Assembly (NCBI GenBank): GCA_043763605.1
Contig: JAYULM010000052.1
Location: forward strand, 1 to 19,508
From: JACMIU01 sp043763605
GTDB lineage: Bacteria > Armatimonadota > Armatimonadia > Armatimonadales > Armatimonadaceae
DNA: 19,508 nt
Direction of reading: 5' to 3'
Shown piece after piece: positions 1-7,050 of the stretch. The notes under the pieces were generated by a model. The model had not been told where the DNA came from and made no database searches. It saw only the letters and a list, made by a program, of their open reading frames with translations. The translations under genes were made by a program, and so were the position numbers. Positions within the stretch are counted from its first letter, which is position 1; each line of letters starts with the position of its first letter.

Positions 1-16
1 AGAATCTATCTCAAAA
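1..16. repeat. left terminal inverted repeat of the IS
   Basis: These 16 bases pair with the reverse complement of 933-948, with one mismatch at the fourth base. The repeat begins at the first base of the window. Confidence 0.85.
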
Positions 17-901
17 TAGGTGAGTTTGCTTGCCATGCCCTTCGGAACCATAGGATAGCACAGGCGAGCTTCAAGTTCGCCAGATAATTCTCTGGCTTTT
101 TCTCCCATCGGTTCAAAATGCCGCGCCAGCGAGATAGCCAACCGATAGTTCGCTCGACGACCCAGCGACGGGCGGGGTGCGTCTTATCCCCATGTTCGTC
201 TTTTTTTTCTTCCCCAATGCGCCTGATATGCTCCGTATATCCGCGCTCTGCGACCACTTTACGGGTCGGCTCGTTGTCATATCCCTTATCCAGGCAAAGG
301 TTCTGCGGCTTCTCTTCGCTCGGCTCAGGTCGTTCGACGACGATAGCATCTAACGTCCCTGCCAGAAGGAGATGATCATTCACGTTGGCTCCTGCGACGC
401 AGCAAGCAAGTGGGTAGCCTTCTCCCTCGACAAGGAGGCTTTGCTTGACGCCCATTTTGGAGCGGTCGCACGGGTTGGGACCGACGCCTTTGCCTTGTGC
501 GGCTTGGGTATCCTTTCCGCTTTCGCCCCCTTTTTACCGATGAATCGCGCTTTGTTGAGCGTCCCATCGGCGGATTGCCATTCCCAATGAACTGATGACA
601 GATCTTCGCAGTGATACAGCAATAATGCCCAGAGCCTATCAAAGATTTGCTTTTCCTCCCACCGCTTCAAAGTGCGATGAACGGTAGCATCATCCCCGAA
701 CTCGGCGGGCAGATGGTTCCATTGGCACCCCGTTCTTGCGCGATAAAGTATCCCGTTCATACACCGCCTCGGGTCCGCACGGGGACGACCGCGTTTGCTT
801 GGCGGGTCGAACTCTTTCAAGACAGGGGCGACGAAGTTCTCCCACAAGGCATCGGGCACTTCCCAGACCGTCGGTAGCTCATTTCTTGCTCGTTCTTTCA
901 T
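6..901 (-). CDS. IS5-family DDE transposase, made by -1 ribosomal frameshifting
   Basis: The transposase cuts and joins the IS ends. The first frame runs from ATG at 901 and stops at 380. The second is open down to the stop at 6. Joining them by a -1 shift at 527-533 gives about 298 residues, the normal length for this family. The join restores a conserved stretch (GPNPCDRSKMGVKQ) found in IS5 transposases. The N-terminal part has the family's helix-turn-helix region (GCQWNHLPAEFG, VHRTLKRWEE). The catalytic acids are visible as D in SADGTLNKA, D in LCLDKGYD and E in RRWVVERTIGWLSRWRGI. A -10 box TATAAT lies at 912-917 on the minus strand, only about ten bases before the ATG, so the message may have almost no leader. 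Nothing in the sequence suggests inactivation beyond the shift. Confidence 0.9.
527..533 (-). other. -1 frameshift slippery heptamer A_AAG_GGG in the transposase
   Basis: Read on the minus strand, the zero-frame codons AAG GGG are preceded by A. This fits the X_XXY_YYZ pattern, so both tRNAs can re-pair after slipping back one base. The upstream frame (from 901) and downstream frame (to 6) overlap by about 76 bases around this point. Only a -1 slip here yields a continuous conserved transposase. The run is five A followed by five G (526-535). Programmed -1 shifting is well known for IS elements; its use here is inferred. Confidence 0.75.
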
Positions 902-932
902 GACGAAAAAAATTATATCGCCATTTTACTCT

Positions 933-948
933 TTTTGAGATAGAGTCT
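933..948. repeat. right terminal inverted repeat of the IS
   Basis: This is the partner of the repeat at 1-16, with 15 of 16 bases matching. It lies just upstream of the transposase start and so is the transposase-proximal end. The glycosidase remnant begins immediately after it. Confidence 0.85.
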
Positions 949-2465
949 TATCGTTATCGCGGTTAACGCAAATCAAAAAGCGCGCAATGTCGTCCGGCAA
1001 ATGAAAAATGCGGCGGCGTCCCGTGTCGCCCCCGCCGCGCCCGACGCGGCGGAGCGACGCGCGGTTGCGGAAGCGGAGGCGAAGGGCGGCACAGAGACCG
1101 TGTTCGGCGGCAAGAAGAAAGCGGTACCCGCCGCCGAATTTCTGGACACGGTCGGGGTCGGGGTTCACTGGGGCTACGCCGACACGCCGTACGGGATTCA
1201 ATATTCCGCCGTGCGCGACAAACTGGTCGAGAGCGGCATCCGGCATATGCGCACCGGCGTGATGGCTCCCGTGGAACCCGCGCGTAATCAGTGAGCTGGC
1301 ACGGCGCGGGGTGCGCTCGCTGGTGGTCGCCGGTCCCGAAATGGGCACACTGTACGCGACGCATCAGGCGGTCAAAGCGGTCAACCGGGAAGCACCAGGG
1401 GCGATCCTCGGCATCGAAGGTCCCAACGAGCCGGACCTGTTCTGGGAACGGGACAAAATAACGTACCCGGCACCGGCGGATGCCACGGCTGAAAAGGCGA
1501 TCCTGCGGGGATTTCCTGAAGGTTTGATTTCTTACCAGACACGGCTGTACCGAAAATTCAAGTCCGACCCGGCGACGAAAACACTGATTATCGTCGGTCC
1601 CGGTCTCGGCAAAACTTACGACGCAGGCAACTCTGCCGGTGCCAACCCGCTCCGCGACGGGAAACTGAAAAACGTCGCGGATTTCGGCAATTTCCACCCA
1701 TATCCCGGCGGGAACACGTTCAGTGTGCCCTTCGCATACGGCACCATAGAAAAATACCTCTGGACGGGGACCCAACCCTCGGCGAACATCGACGAGTTTC
1801 CGTATGCTTTCGAGCAGTACGGCCCGGCGTTCGGCGGTCGTCCGATGATCGCCACCGAAACCGGATATTCGACGTTCCGGGCGCACACCAGTGAAGTGGT
1901 GCAGGGAAAATATGTGCCGCGCCTGTTCCTGGAGTATTTCCTGCGCGGCGTCAAGCGAACGTACCTGTATGAGTTCGTGGACGAGCGAAACAATTTGGAC
2001 GACCGTGAATCCTGTTTCGGGCTGCTACGTTCGGACCTTACCCCGAAACCGGCATATACCGCCCTGAAAAACCTGTTGAGTCTCCTTGCAGACGGCAAAT
2101 CCTCCGGCAAGTCGGCGACGCGGGAATGGGACTACACGATCAAGGCGTCGCCGGGCGGAGAGTGGAACCGCCTACAGTACGTACATCACCTGCTACTGGA
2201 AAAAAGCAACGGCGAGTCATATCTCGTCCTTTGGCATGAAATAGCGAACCAGGACAGTAGCGTGACGCCTTGGCGCGAGATAACCGTCCCCCCGATCCCG
2301 GCGACTGTGACGGTTCGTACGGCGGTGCGACCGGCGGTGAGTGTGTACGAGTGGGACGACGCAGGCGAGATGCGTGAGCGGTCGGCGACGCTGACGGCGG
2401 GGAGCATCAACCTCGCCGTGCGGGATCGCGTGATGGTCGTCCGCCTGACGCCCGACGGTAAATAG
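949..2465 (+). pseudogene. Clan GH-A-like glycoside hydrolase, 5' truncated by the IS and frameshifted
   Basis: The first part reads in one frame from the IS edge to a stop at 1292-1294, with ATG at 1001. The second part reads in another frame from about 1263 to 2465. The protein sense continues across (GIRHMRTGV, then PRVISELARRGVRSLVVAGPE), so a single indel between about 1263 and 1291 broke the frame. The second part looks like a TIM-barrel glycosidase. GIEGPNEPD supplies a candidate acid/base Glu and MIATETGYS a candidate nucleophile Glu, spaced about 143 residues apart as in clan GH-A. A C-terminal beta-rich piece follows. No signal peptide is present, although relatives are usually exported. 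The open frame runs straight into the IS end, so the N-terminus was probably lost there. Alternatives are a shorter protein starting at GTG 1311, or a sequencing error behind the frameshift. The exact GH family is not recognised. Confidence 0.75.
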
Positions 2466-2473
2466 AGTAGGAG

Positions 2474-2929
2474 TTAGTAGGCGGCGAACGCGTGCCACGC
2501 TTTTACTTGCTCGGACAGCGTGGCGAGAGACGGCGCGACGGACACTTCGGGGCGGCGCAGGGCGACCTGGACCCGGACATCCTCGCGCCGCGCATACGCC
2601 GGATGGTAGCCGACAAAAACCGGCGCGCCCCGTTCCAATGCCCCGCCGAGTTCGAACAGCGTGATCGGGCAGAGTGTTTCCGGCGGGAACCAGAACAGCA
2701 CGGCGGATGCCCGCCGCAGTTGGCGGTATTCCCACGCGATTTGTACCCCGGTAACGGTTGGATCGCCCGTGTCGAACGATTCGCGGCGCGGGTTGATCAG
2801 CGTGAAATCCGTGTCCGCGAGCAGAGCGATCATTTCGCTCTGCCAGTCCCCACAGTTCGATATGCCCCCCGCCAAAAACAATGACGGCGAACTAATTTCT
2901 TTTTCTTCTGGCGCGGTCAGTATTTTCAT
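2474..2929 (-). CDS. Nucleoside 2-deoxyribosyltransferase-like protein
   Basis: This 151-residue protein has the Rossmann-like pattern of the family. It shows SLFLAGGI (residues 16-23), CGDWQ, INPRRESFD (45-53), WEYRQLRRASAVLFWFP (66-82) and TLFELGGALERG (90-101). Glu93 is the likely catalytic residue. Family enzymes cleave or exchange the base of deoxynucleosides or nucleotides; the substrate here cannot be told. A GGAGG-type ribosome site lies about 8 bases before the ATG, and a sigma70-like promoter lies upstream at 3041-3068. Its 3' end meets the glycosidase remnant tail to tail with an 8-base gap. It is a solitary gene, so no pathway partner is visible. Confidence 0.8.
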   Translation of the reverse strand: MKILTAPEEKEISSPSLFLAGGISNCGDWQSEMIALLADTDFTLINPRRESFDTGDPTVTGVQIAWEYRQLRRASAVLFWFPPETLCPITLFELGGALERGAPVFVGYHPAYARREDVRVQVALRRPEVSVAPSLATLSEQVKAWHAFAAY

Positions 2930-3040
2930 CAGCCTGCCTCCTCATCCGCCCCACCCGGAAAACCGGGCAGGCTTGCGCCGCCTACCCCCCTCAAACACGG
3001 CGGAATACAGTCTCTTCGGTTGCGGATCATGTTCGCGTTT

Positions 3041-3068
3041 ATTATACACTATCACGTGTCGACTGCAA
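3041..3068 (-). promoter_or_regulatory. Candidate sigma70 promoter for the deoxyribosyltransferase-like gene
   Basis: On the minus strand a TTGCAG box (3063-3068) is followed after 16 bases by a perfect TATAAT (3041-3046). The start codon is about 112 bases downstream at 2929. The stretch 2930-3264 is intergenic and holds this promoter and the divergent one at 3137-3165. I see no gene in it. Confidence 0.6.
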
Positions 3069-3136
3069 GCCGAATACCGCATGCCATCACTCGTGTCTGC
3101 CTTATTTCTAACGGAGGAACGGATTACCGTGTTGGT

Positions 3137-3165
3137 TTGTACAGAATAGTGGGTATCTCTACTAT
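3137..3165 (+). promoter_or_regulatory. Candidate sigma70 promoter for the Gly-rich secreted protein
   Basis: TTGTAC (3137-3142), a 17-base spacer, then TACTAT (3160-3165). The predicted leader to the ATG at 3265 is about 93 bases. Confidence 0.5.
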
Positions 3166-3264
3166 GTGAGTCGCAAAACCAGTAGAAATAGACACGGGGA
3201 AACGACGCTGACGTAGAACGATGACAGCGAGCGCAGTTTCCCGAAAACCAAGGGGATGACACCG

Positions 3265-3873
3265 ATGACTATACAACGAAACAACGAAATCAAGGCGGTC
3301 GTAACCGCGCTGACCGTGGCTGCCGCAGTGGCGTCCGGTCTGCTGATGGTTCAGGATGCGAATGCTGCGCCGCCGACGAAAAAGAGCACCGTTACGGTCA
3401 AGCGGGCGAAGAAGGGCAAGCCCGTCTACGTGAAGATGACCGGCAACCGCCGCGCCGCCGAGACCCGCGCCCGGTCGCTGTACGCCGCCGCGATTGCGCA
3501 AAAAGAGGCGGACGCCCAAGCCGTCATCGATGCACGTAACGCCGCTACCGCCGCCGCAGAGGCGAACGCCGCCCCGGCGGCTCCCTCCGGCGCGGATTAC
3601 GCGGCGGCGGGTCTACCGGCACCGTACGTCGGCTTCCAGCAACCGATCAATAACCCCAATTTTCCCAACGCGGGAACGGTGGTTGTCGGTGGCGGCTACG
3701 CACCGATCGGGTTCGGGGGCAACAACTACGGCATCCCGCAGGGGTATAACAACTTCGGCGGCGGGTTGTTCTCGCCCGGTGGTGGTGGCGGGTTCGGTTT
3801 CCCGGTCGCTACCGGCTTCGGCTATCCGGTCGGTGGTTTTTCGAACGGATCGGGTATCTACCCCGGCTTTTGA
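3265..3873 (+). CDS. Small secreted protein with Ala-rich middle and Gly/Asn-rich tail, function unknown
   Basis: I do not recognise a named family. The 202-residue product starts with a Sec signal peptide: charged MTIQRNNEIK, a hydrophobic run to about residue 29, and a probable cut after DANA (residue 34). A basic, Lys-rich stretch follows, then an Ala-rich probably helical segment (about 60-110). The last 75 or so residues are rich in Gly, Phe, Tyr, Asn and Pro (GGGYAPIGFGGNN, GGGGGFGFPV). Such tails suggest a structural surface, matrix or adhesive role, but that is inference. The ATG at 3265 is preferred over 3256 because AGGGG at 3251-3255 is well spaced for 3265 and touches 3256. The next gene downstream also encodes a low-complexity exported protein, in the same direction but 178 bases on. 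Confidence 0.75.
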   Translation: MTIQRNNEIKAVVTALTVAAAVASGLLMVQDANAAPPTKKSTVTVKRAKKGKPVYVKMTGNRRAAETRARSLYAAAIAQKEADAQAVIDARNAATAAAEANAAPAAPSGADYAAAGLPAPYVGFQQPINNPNFPNAGTVVVGGGYAPIGFGGNNYGIPQGYNNFGGGLFSPGGGGGFGFPVATGFGYPVGGFSNGSGIYPGF

Positions 3874-3931
3874 TCGATGGGTGTTACGGGCGGCGGGACC
3901 GAAAGTTCGCGTCGCCCCTTTGCCATTTTCG

Positions 3932-3987
3932 CTACCCGGTTTCCGAATATCGGGAGCGGGTAGAAAAAAGTAGAAATTTATCTACTT
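3932..3987 (+). repeat. Two hairpin-forming inverted repeats before the Pro-rich protein gene
   Basis: CTACCCG (3932-3938) pairs with CGGGTAG (3957-3963), with CCG/CGG (3943-3945/3951-3953) nested inside. A run of A follows rather than T, so it is not a classic forward terminator. Directly after, AAGTAGA (3968-3974) mirrors TCTACTT (3981-3987) around AATTTA. The second repeat could be an operator or leader structure for the gene starting at 4052. No function is demonstrated. Confidence 0.35.
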
Positions 3988-4051
3988 AAATAGGGTGCCG
4001 GGTGCCCCAATCGCGGGCGCGCCCATTCGTGAACGAAGAAAGGAGAGCGAA

Positions 4052-4903
4052 ATGCTCCACCTCTACGAAAACAGAAAAACAAAGCGCGTCGCCGTCGTCG
4101 CGCTTCTCATTTTCGCGACTGCCGGTGTTGCCGTCGCCCGTCAGGACAATCCGTTTCCGGGACTGCCCCCGGCGGGCGCGAACGGGGCACCCGGGGCAAG
4201 TACCGCCCTGACGAACACGGCGCGGGAACTGCAACCGCTCCTGCAACGGGCGGGACAATATCAGCGCGCCGCGAGTATGCGCGCGAACACCGGACCCGGG
4301 GCGGTGCGGGAGTCCTATGGTGCCGCAAATCAGGCGTTCGGGGATCTGTTGCGCGCTATCGGTACGTCCGGGGCGGATACCGGGATCGCCTCTCCTTCCG
4401 ACCGCGCACTGGTCGTCTCGTCCGAGCAAGCCGCAAACGACGTACGGTTGCTTCGCTCCGCATCCCGTCAGGCGAAGAGTTCCGACGAGGAAAGCCGTCT
4501 GAAGAAAGCCGCGTCTTTGTACGCGACCGGCGCGAAAGAGTTTATGACCGCGCAACTGCGGGAAGCCTTGCTGGAAGTGGATGTCGCCCCGCCCGTGATT
4601 GTTCGGGGGAATGCCCAGGATGCGGACGCGGCAACACGCGTGCAGACGCAACCGCCGCCCGTTTCCGTGCCGCCCGCCCCGGCTCCGAAGCAACCTAATC
4701 CTGTCCCAAACCCGAACCCCGTCCCCAATCCGGCTCCGTTGCCCAATCCCGCGCCGATGCCAGATCCGATGCCGAACCCGGTGCCCGACCCGAATCCGGC
4801 ACCTGACCCAAACCCGCAACCGTTGCCGCCGACGGACCCGAACGGTCCGCCCCCGGCACCCGCGCCGGAGCCGCCCGCGCCGCAAACCCCCCGGGGGAAG
4901 TAG
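4052..4903 (+). CDS. Exported protein with long Pro-rich C-terminal tail, function unknown
   Basis: The 283-residue product has a clear signal peptide: basic MLHLYENRKTKR, then a hydrophobic run ending AVA, with a probable cut at residue 29. A helical, Ala/Arg-rich region follows (about 45-190), containing ALVVSSEQAANDVRLLR. The last 85 or so residues are a Pro/Asn/Asp repeat of PNPxPNP and PDPxPDP units, ending in a Pro/Ala-rich stretch. Such tails commonly span the periplasm or wall as extended rods; no anchor or sorting motif is seen. The ATG at 4052 has AGGAG six bases upstream, so I prefer it to the in-frame ATG at 3995. I recognise no family. The gene converges on the transglutaminase pair, with the large palindrome between them. 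Confidence 0.75.
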   Translation: MLHLYENRKTKRVAVVALLIFATAGVAVARQDNPFPGLPPAGANGAPGASTALTNTARELQPLLQRAGQYQRAASMRANTGPGAVRESYGAANQAFGDLLRAIGTSGADTGIASPSDRALVVSSEQAANDVRLLRSASRQAKSSDEESRLKKAASLYATGAKEFMTAQLREALLEVDVAPPVIVRGNAQDADAATRVQTQPPPVSVPPAPAPKQPNPVPNPNPVPNPAPLPNPAPMPDPMPNPVPDPNPAPDPNPQPLPPTDPNGPPPAPAPEPPAPQTPRGK

Positions 4904-4919
4904 CGTGCGCGAAAGCTTG

Positions 4920-5077
4920 GGAACCTCACCCCCGGGTACCCTCTGGGTGCCCCTCTCCGTACCGGAGAGGGGGAGTTCCGGCGATAATGGGGGCGTGACG
5001 CTACCGCGCTTCTCCCTCTGGCTCCCCCTCTCCGGCACGGAGAGGGGCACCCAGAGGGTACCCGGGGGTGAGGTTCC
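4920..5077. repeat. Large near-perfect inverted repeat (56-bp arms), likely bidirectional terminator or REP/MITE-like unit
   Basis: Arm 4920-4975 is the reverse complement of 5022-5077 with a single mismatch (4961/5036). The loop is 46 bases. Each arm also folds on itself: CCCCTCTCC pairs with GGAGAGGGG at 4950-4958/4964-4972 and again at 5025-5033/5039-5047. The repeat fills almost the whole gap between two convergent genes (stops at 4903 and 5082). Its position suggests it ends transcription from both sides. Its regularity suggests a dispersed palindromic element rather than a chance structure. It encodes no transposase. Confidence 0.85.
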
Positions 5078-5081
5078 GGCA

Positions 5082-5918
5082 TCAATCCGGGTCGCCGAGC
5101 GTGTCCTCCTCAAACAGTTCGCGTACGGAGACCGATTGTTCGCGCACCGTTGCCGGCGACCACAGCGTCAGCAGGGAAACGTCGGCGGCGTCGCGCCCGT
5201 GTGCTATAGGGATGAGAGCGGGGCGCGTCCCTACGATGGTGGCGTCCACGTTGTGCCAGCGGTTTTCCAGATACACCTGCGCCCAGGCGTGGAAATCGGG
5301 CGGGTCGAGACCGAGGCAATACCCGGAAACGTAACGCGCCGGGAGCGACAGTGCCCTGCACAACGCCACCACCAGGTGCGCGAAGTCGCGGCACACTCCC
5401 ATGCGCTTCAGAATAATCTCCTCGGCACCTGTCGATGCGTCGGTCGTGTTGTACTCGTAGCGGATCCTGGTATTCACCCAGTCGGCGACAGCCTGCACCT
5501 TCGCCGCTCCGGTCTTCTTCTTCCCGAACTCACCGGCGGCGAACGCGATCATCTGGTCGGAGGGACAGTAGCGCGACGGCAACGTGAACGGAAGGACATC
5601 GACGGGCAACTGTTGCGGCGGGGTTTCGGAAATTTCCTTCGGTAGCGCGGCGTTCGGGGTGACTTCGATGGTGGCATTGAAGTCGAAACAGAAGAACCCC
5701 TTCGGGGCGAGCATACGGCGGAAGGGGTTTCCGTACGCGTCCACGTCGAGGCGCGCGAACGGCGTCGGAGTCGTGCGGAGCGACTCGCGCGCCACCCGGT
5801 GGGTGTCGCCCGCGACGCGCGGCTCCACCATCAGTAGTAGAAACGTTTCGACCGGCAGGTCATAATCGGCGGTGGCGGAAACAGCGACAAGCAATCTTCT
5901 TCCCAACTTTCCCGGCAC
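5082..5918 (-). CDS. Transglutaminase-like (papain-fold) protein, second of a tandem pair
   Basis: The bacterial transglutaminase-like core is complete. Cys176 sits in GVCRDFAHLVVALCRAL, His210 in DFHAWAQVYLENRW and Asp225 in NVDAT, giving a Cys-His-Asp triad. The N-terminal half (YDLPVETFLLLMVEPR, DVDAYGNPFRRM) matches the beta-rich domain that precedes the core in this family. Members act as peptidases or amidases or as crosslinking enzymes; the substrate is unknown. No signal peptide is seen, so it is probably cytoplasmic. The start is uncertain: GTG 5918 gives 278 residues, and TTG 5894 behind GGGAAG is also possible and would leave the fold intact. It lies 51 bases downstream of a paralogue on the same strand and is probably cotranscribed with it. 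Confidence 0.85.
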   Translation of the reverse strand: MPGKLGRRLLVAVSATADYDLPVETFLLLMVEPRVAGDTHRVARESLRTTPTPFARLDVDAYGNPFRRMLAPKGFFCFDFNATIEVTPNAALPKEISETPPQQLPVDVLPFTLPSRYCPSDQMIAFAAGEFGKKKTGAAKVQAVADWVNTRIRYEYNTTDASTGAEEIILKRMGVCRDFAHLVVALCRALSLPARYVSGYCLGLDPPDFHAWAQVYLENRWHNVDATIVGTRPALIPIAHGRDAADVSLLTLWSPATVREQSVSVRELFEEDTLGDPD

Positions 5919-5969
5919 GCCCCCGGAAGGAACGCCCGCGTTGTTCGCCGGAGCGACCGGCGTTCGGTT

Positions 5970-6944
5970 TCATTTCGGGAGCAGATGCAAAGTCTTCTGC
6001 TCCAGCACGATCTGGCTACGGTGCTTCAGCGTGTTTGCGCCGCCGAAATATGACCCATACGTCGGCGCGATGTCGCGGTAGTCGCGCCCGGCGGCGACAG
6101 AGATATACCGCTCGGACACCCACTTGTTATATGTCGCATCCACGGGCCACCAGCAGATCAGGTCCGGGACTTCCGGGTGCGGCAGACACGCCTCCACCCA
6201 CGCGTGCATCACGCCCTCGCCGGGGACGCACCCCGAAACGTAGCGGGCGGGAATGTCGTTCAGTCGGCACAGCGCGATCATGATATGGGTGTAATCCTGG
6301 CACACGCCGCGCTTGGTCTCCCACGCTTCCGCCGCGCCGGTGCCGACCCCGGTCGTCCCCGACTGGAAATGCATCCGGCGGTGGACGAAATCCGCGAACG
6401 CTTTGAGCCGGGGGAGCGGTGCCAGATCGGCGGTTTCCGCGCCCACCTCCCGCCCGTCGCAGTCAAGACGTTCGTCCGGCGTCGTCAGGCGGGTAAAGGG
6501 CAGGTAATCCGCCACCGGACGGGCAGCATGCGCGTCGGTCGGGACCGGGGTCGGCACCGGCAGACCGTCGGACCCGTAGGCGCACACCGTTTCCATCAGC
6601 GACGCTACAACCAAAGTCTGGTGCGCGATCACCCGCTCCTGGTGAATCTCGATCACGGCATTGCCCCACTCATCCACAAAGCGTGGGATGGAGTGAGGCG
6701 TCGGGGCGGCGCGCAGTTCCTCGGTAATTAACCGCTGGTAGCCGCGCTCGGGAGGCGAAACGAGACGCAGGCACGTAGTGACTTCCCGCGCGCCGCGCTG
6801 GTAGACGTAGTTCGCGTAGTGCGTCGCCCGGAGCAAGGCGATATTCACCGCGACCGCTTCCTGTGGGAAGGGTGCGGCGAGAAGCGGTGTGGGCGGCGCA
6901 TCGGGCGGGACGTACGCTTTCGCGGATTCGGCTACGGTTCGCAT
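5970..6944 (-). CDS. Transglutaminase-like protein, first of a tandem pair
   Basis: The 324-residue protein has the same plan as its neighbour. An N-terminal beta domain (THYANYVYQRGAREVTTCLRL, FVDEWGNAVIEI) is followed by the catalytic core. Cys215 is in RGVCQDYTHIMIALCRL, His247 in GVMHAWVEACLP and Asp269 in WWPVDATYNKW. The Cys motif and the RYVSG strand are shared with the downstream gene, so the two are paralogues. The open frame extends upstream to 7157, but the ATG at 6944 fits the family start and lies just below an extended -10 promoter at 6999-7007, so it is the better choice. No strong ribosome site precedes it. Proteins of this type are often encoded near ATP-grasp/alpha-E proteins, but those partners are not in view. 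Confidence 0.85.
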   Translation of the reverse strand: MRTVAESAKAYVPPDAPPTPLLAAPFPQEAVAVNIALLRATHYANYVYQRGAREVTTCLRLVSPPERGYQRLITEELRAAPTPHSIPRFVDEWGNAVIEIHQERVIAHQTLVVASLMETVCAYGSDGLPVPTPVPTDAHAARPVADYLPFTRLTTPDERLDCDGREVGAETADLAPLPRLKAFADFVHRRMHFQSGTTGVGTGAAEAWETKRGVCQDYTHIMIALCRLNDIPARYVSGCVPGEGVMHAWVEACLPHPEVPDLICWWPVDATYNKWVSERYISVAAGRDYRDIAPTYGSYFGGANTLKHRSQIVLEQKTLHLLPK

Positions 6945-6998
6945 CGCTATTTCGCTATTTCGTCGAAGTCGCCGCGCCGTTGCGGATACCGGAATCCG

Positions 6999-7007
6999 AT
7001 TATAGCA
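6999..7007 (-). promoter_or_regulatory. Extended -10 promoter for the transglutaminase pair
   Basis: On the minus strand TGC precedes a perfect TATAAT (6999-7004), the extended -10 form that can work without a -35 box. The predicted start is about 48 bases before the ATG at 6944. A weak forward pair (TTGCGG 6980-6985, TAGCAT 7003-7008, 17-base spacer) overlaps it and could serve menA on the other strand. Confidence 0.5.
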
Positions 7008-7050
7008 TACGTACCCCGTTGTTGGGGATTCAAAGCAGGCGTAGACAGAA

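Larger units (their letters stand above)
1..948 (-). mobile_element. IS5-family insertion sequence, apparently complete except possibly its outermost left bases
   Basis: The element is bounded by terminal inverted repeats: positions 1-16 match the reverse complement of 933-948 at 15 of 16 bases (core TCTATCTCAAAA). Between them lies a single transposase split over two overlapping reading frames on the minus strand, the usual plan of IS5-group elements that use frameshifting. The left repeat starts at base 1 of the window, so any target duplication on that side is outside view. On the right, the bases after the repeat begin TATCG. IS5 relatives often duplicate TA or TNA, but this cannot be confirmed with one flank. 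On the right the element abuts the remains of a glycosidase gene, which it probably disrupted. Confidence 0.9.

Noticed and set aside
2661..3149. Forward open frame of 162 codons
   Set aside because: It is opposite the deoxyribosyltransferase-like gene and its promoter, and has no recognisable protein character.
4599..5645. Long forward open frame through the palindrome
   Set aside because: It is Arg/Pro-rich out-of-frame translation of the Pro-rich protein, the inverted repeat and the transglutaminase complement.
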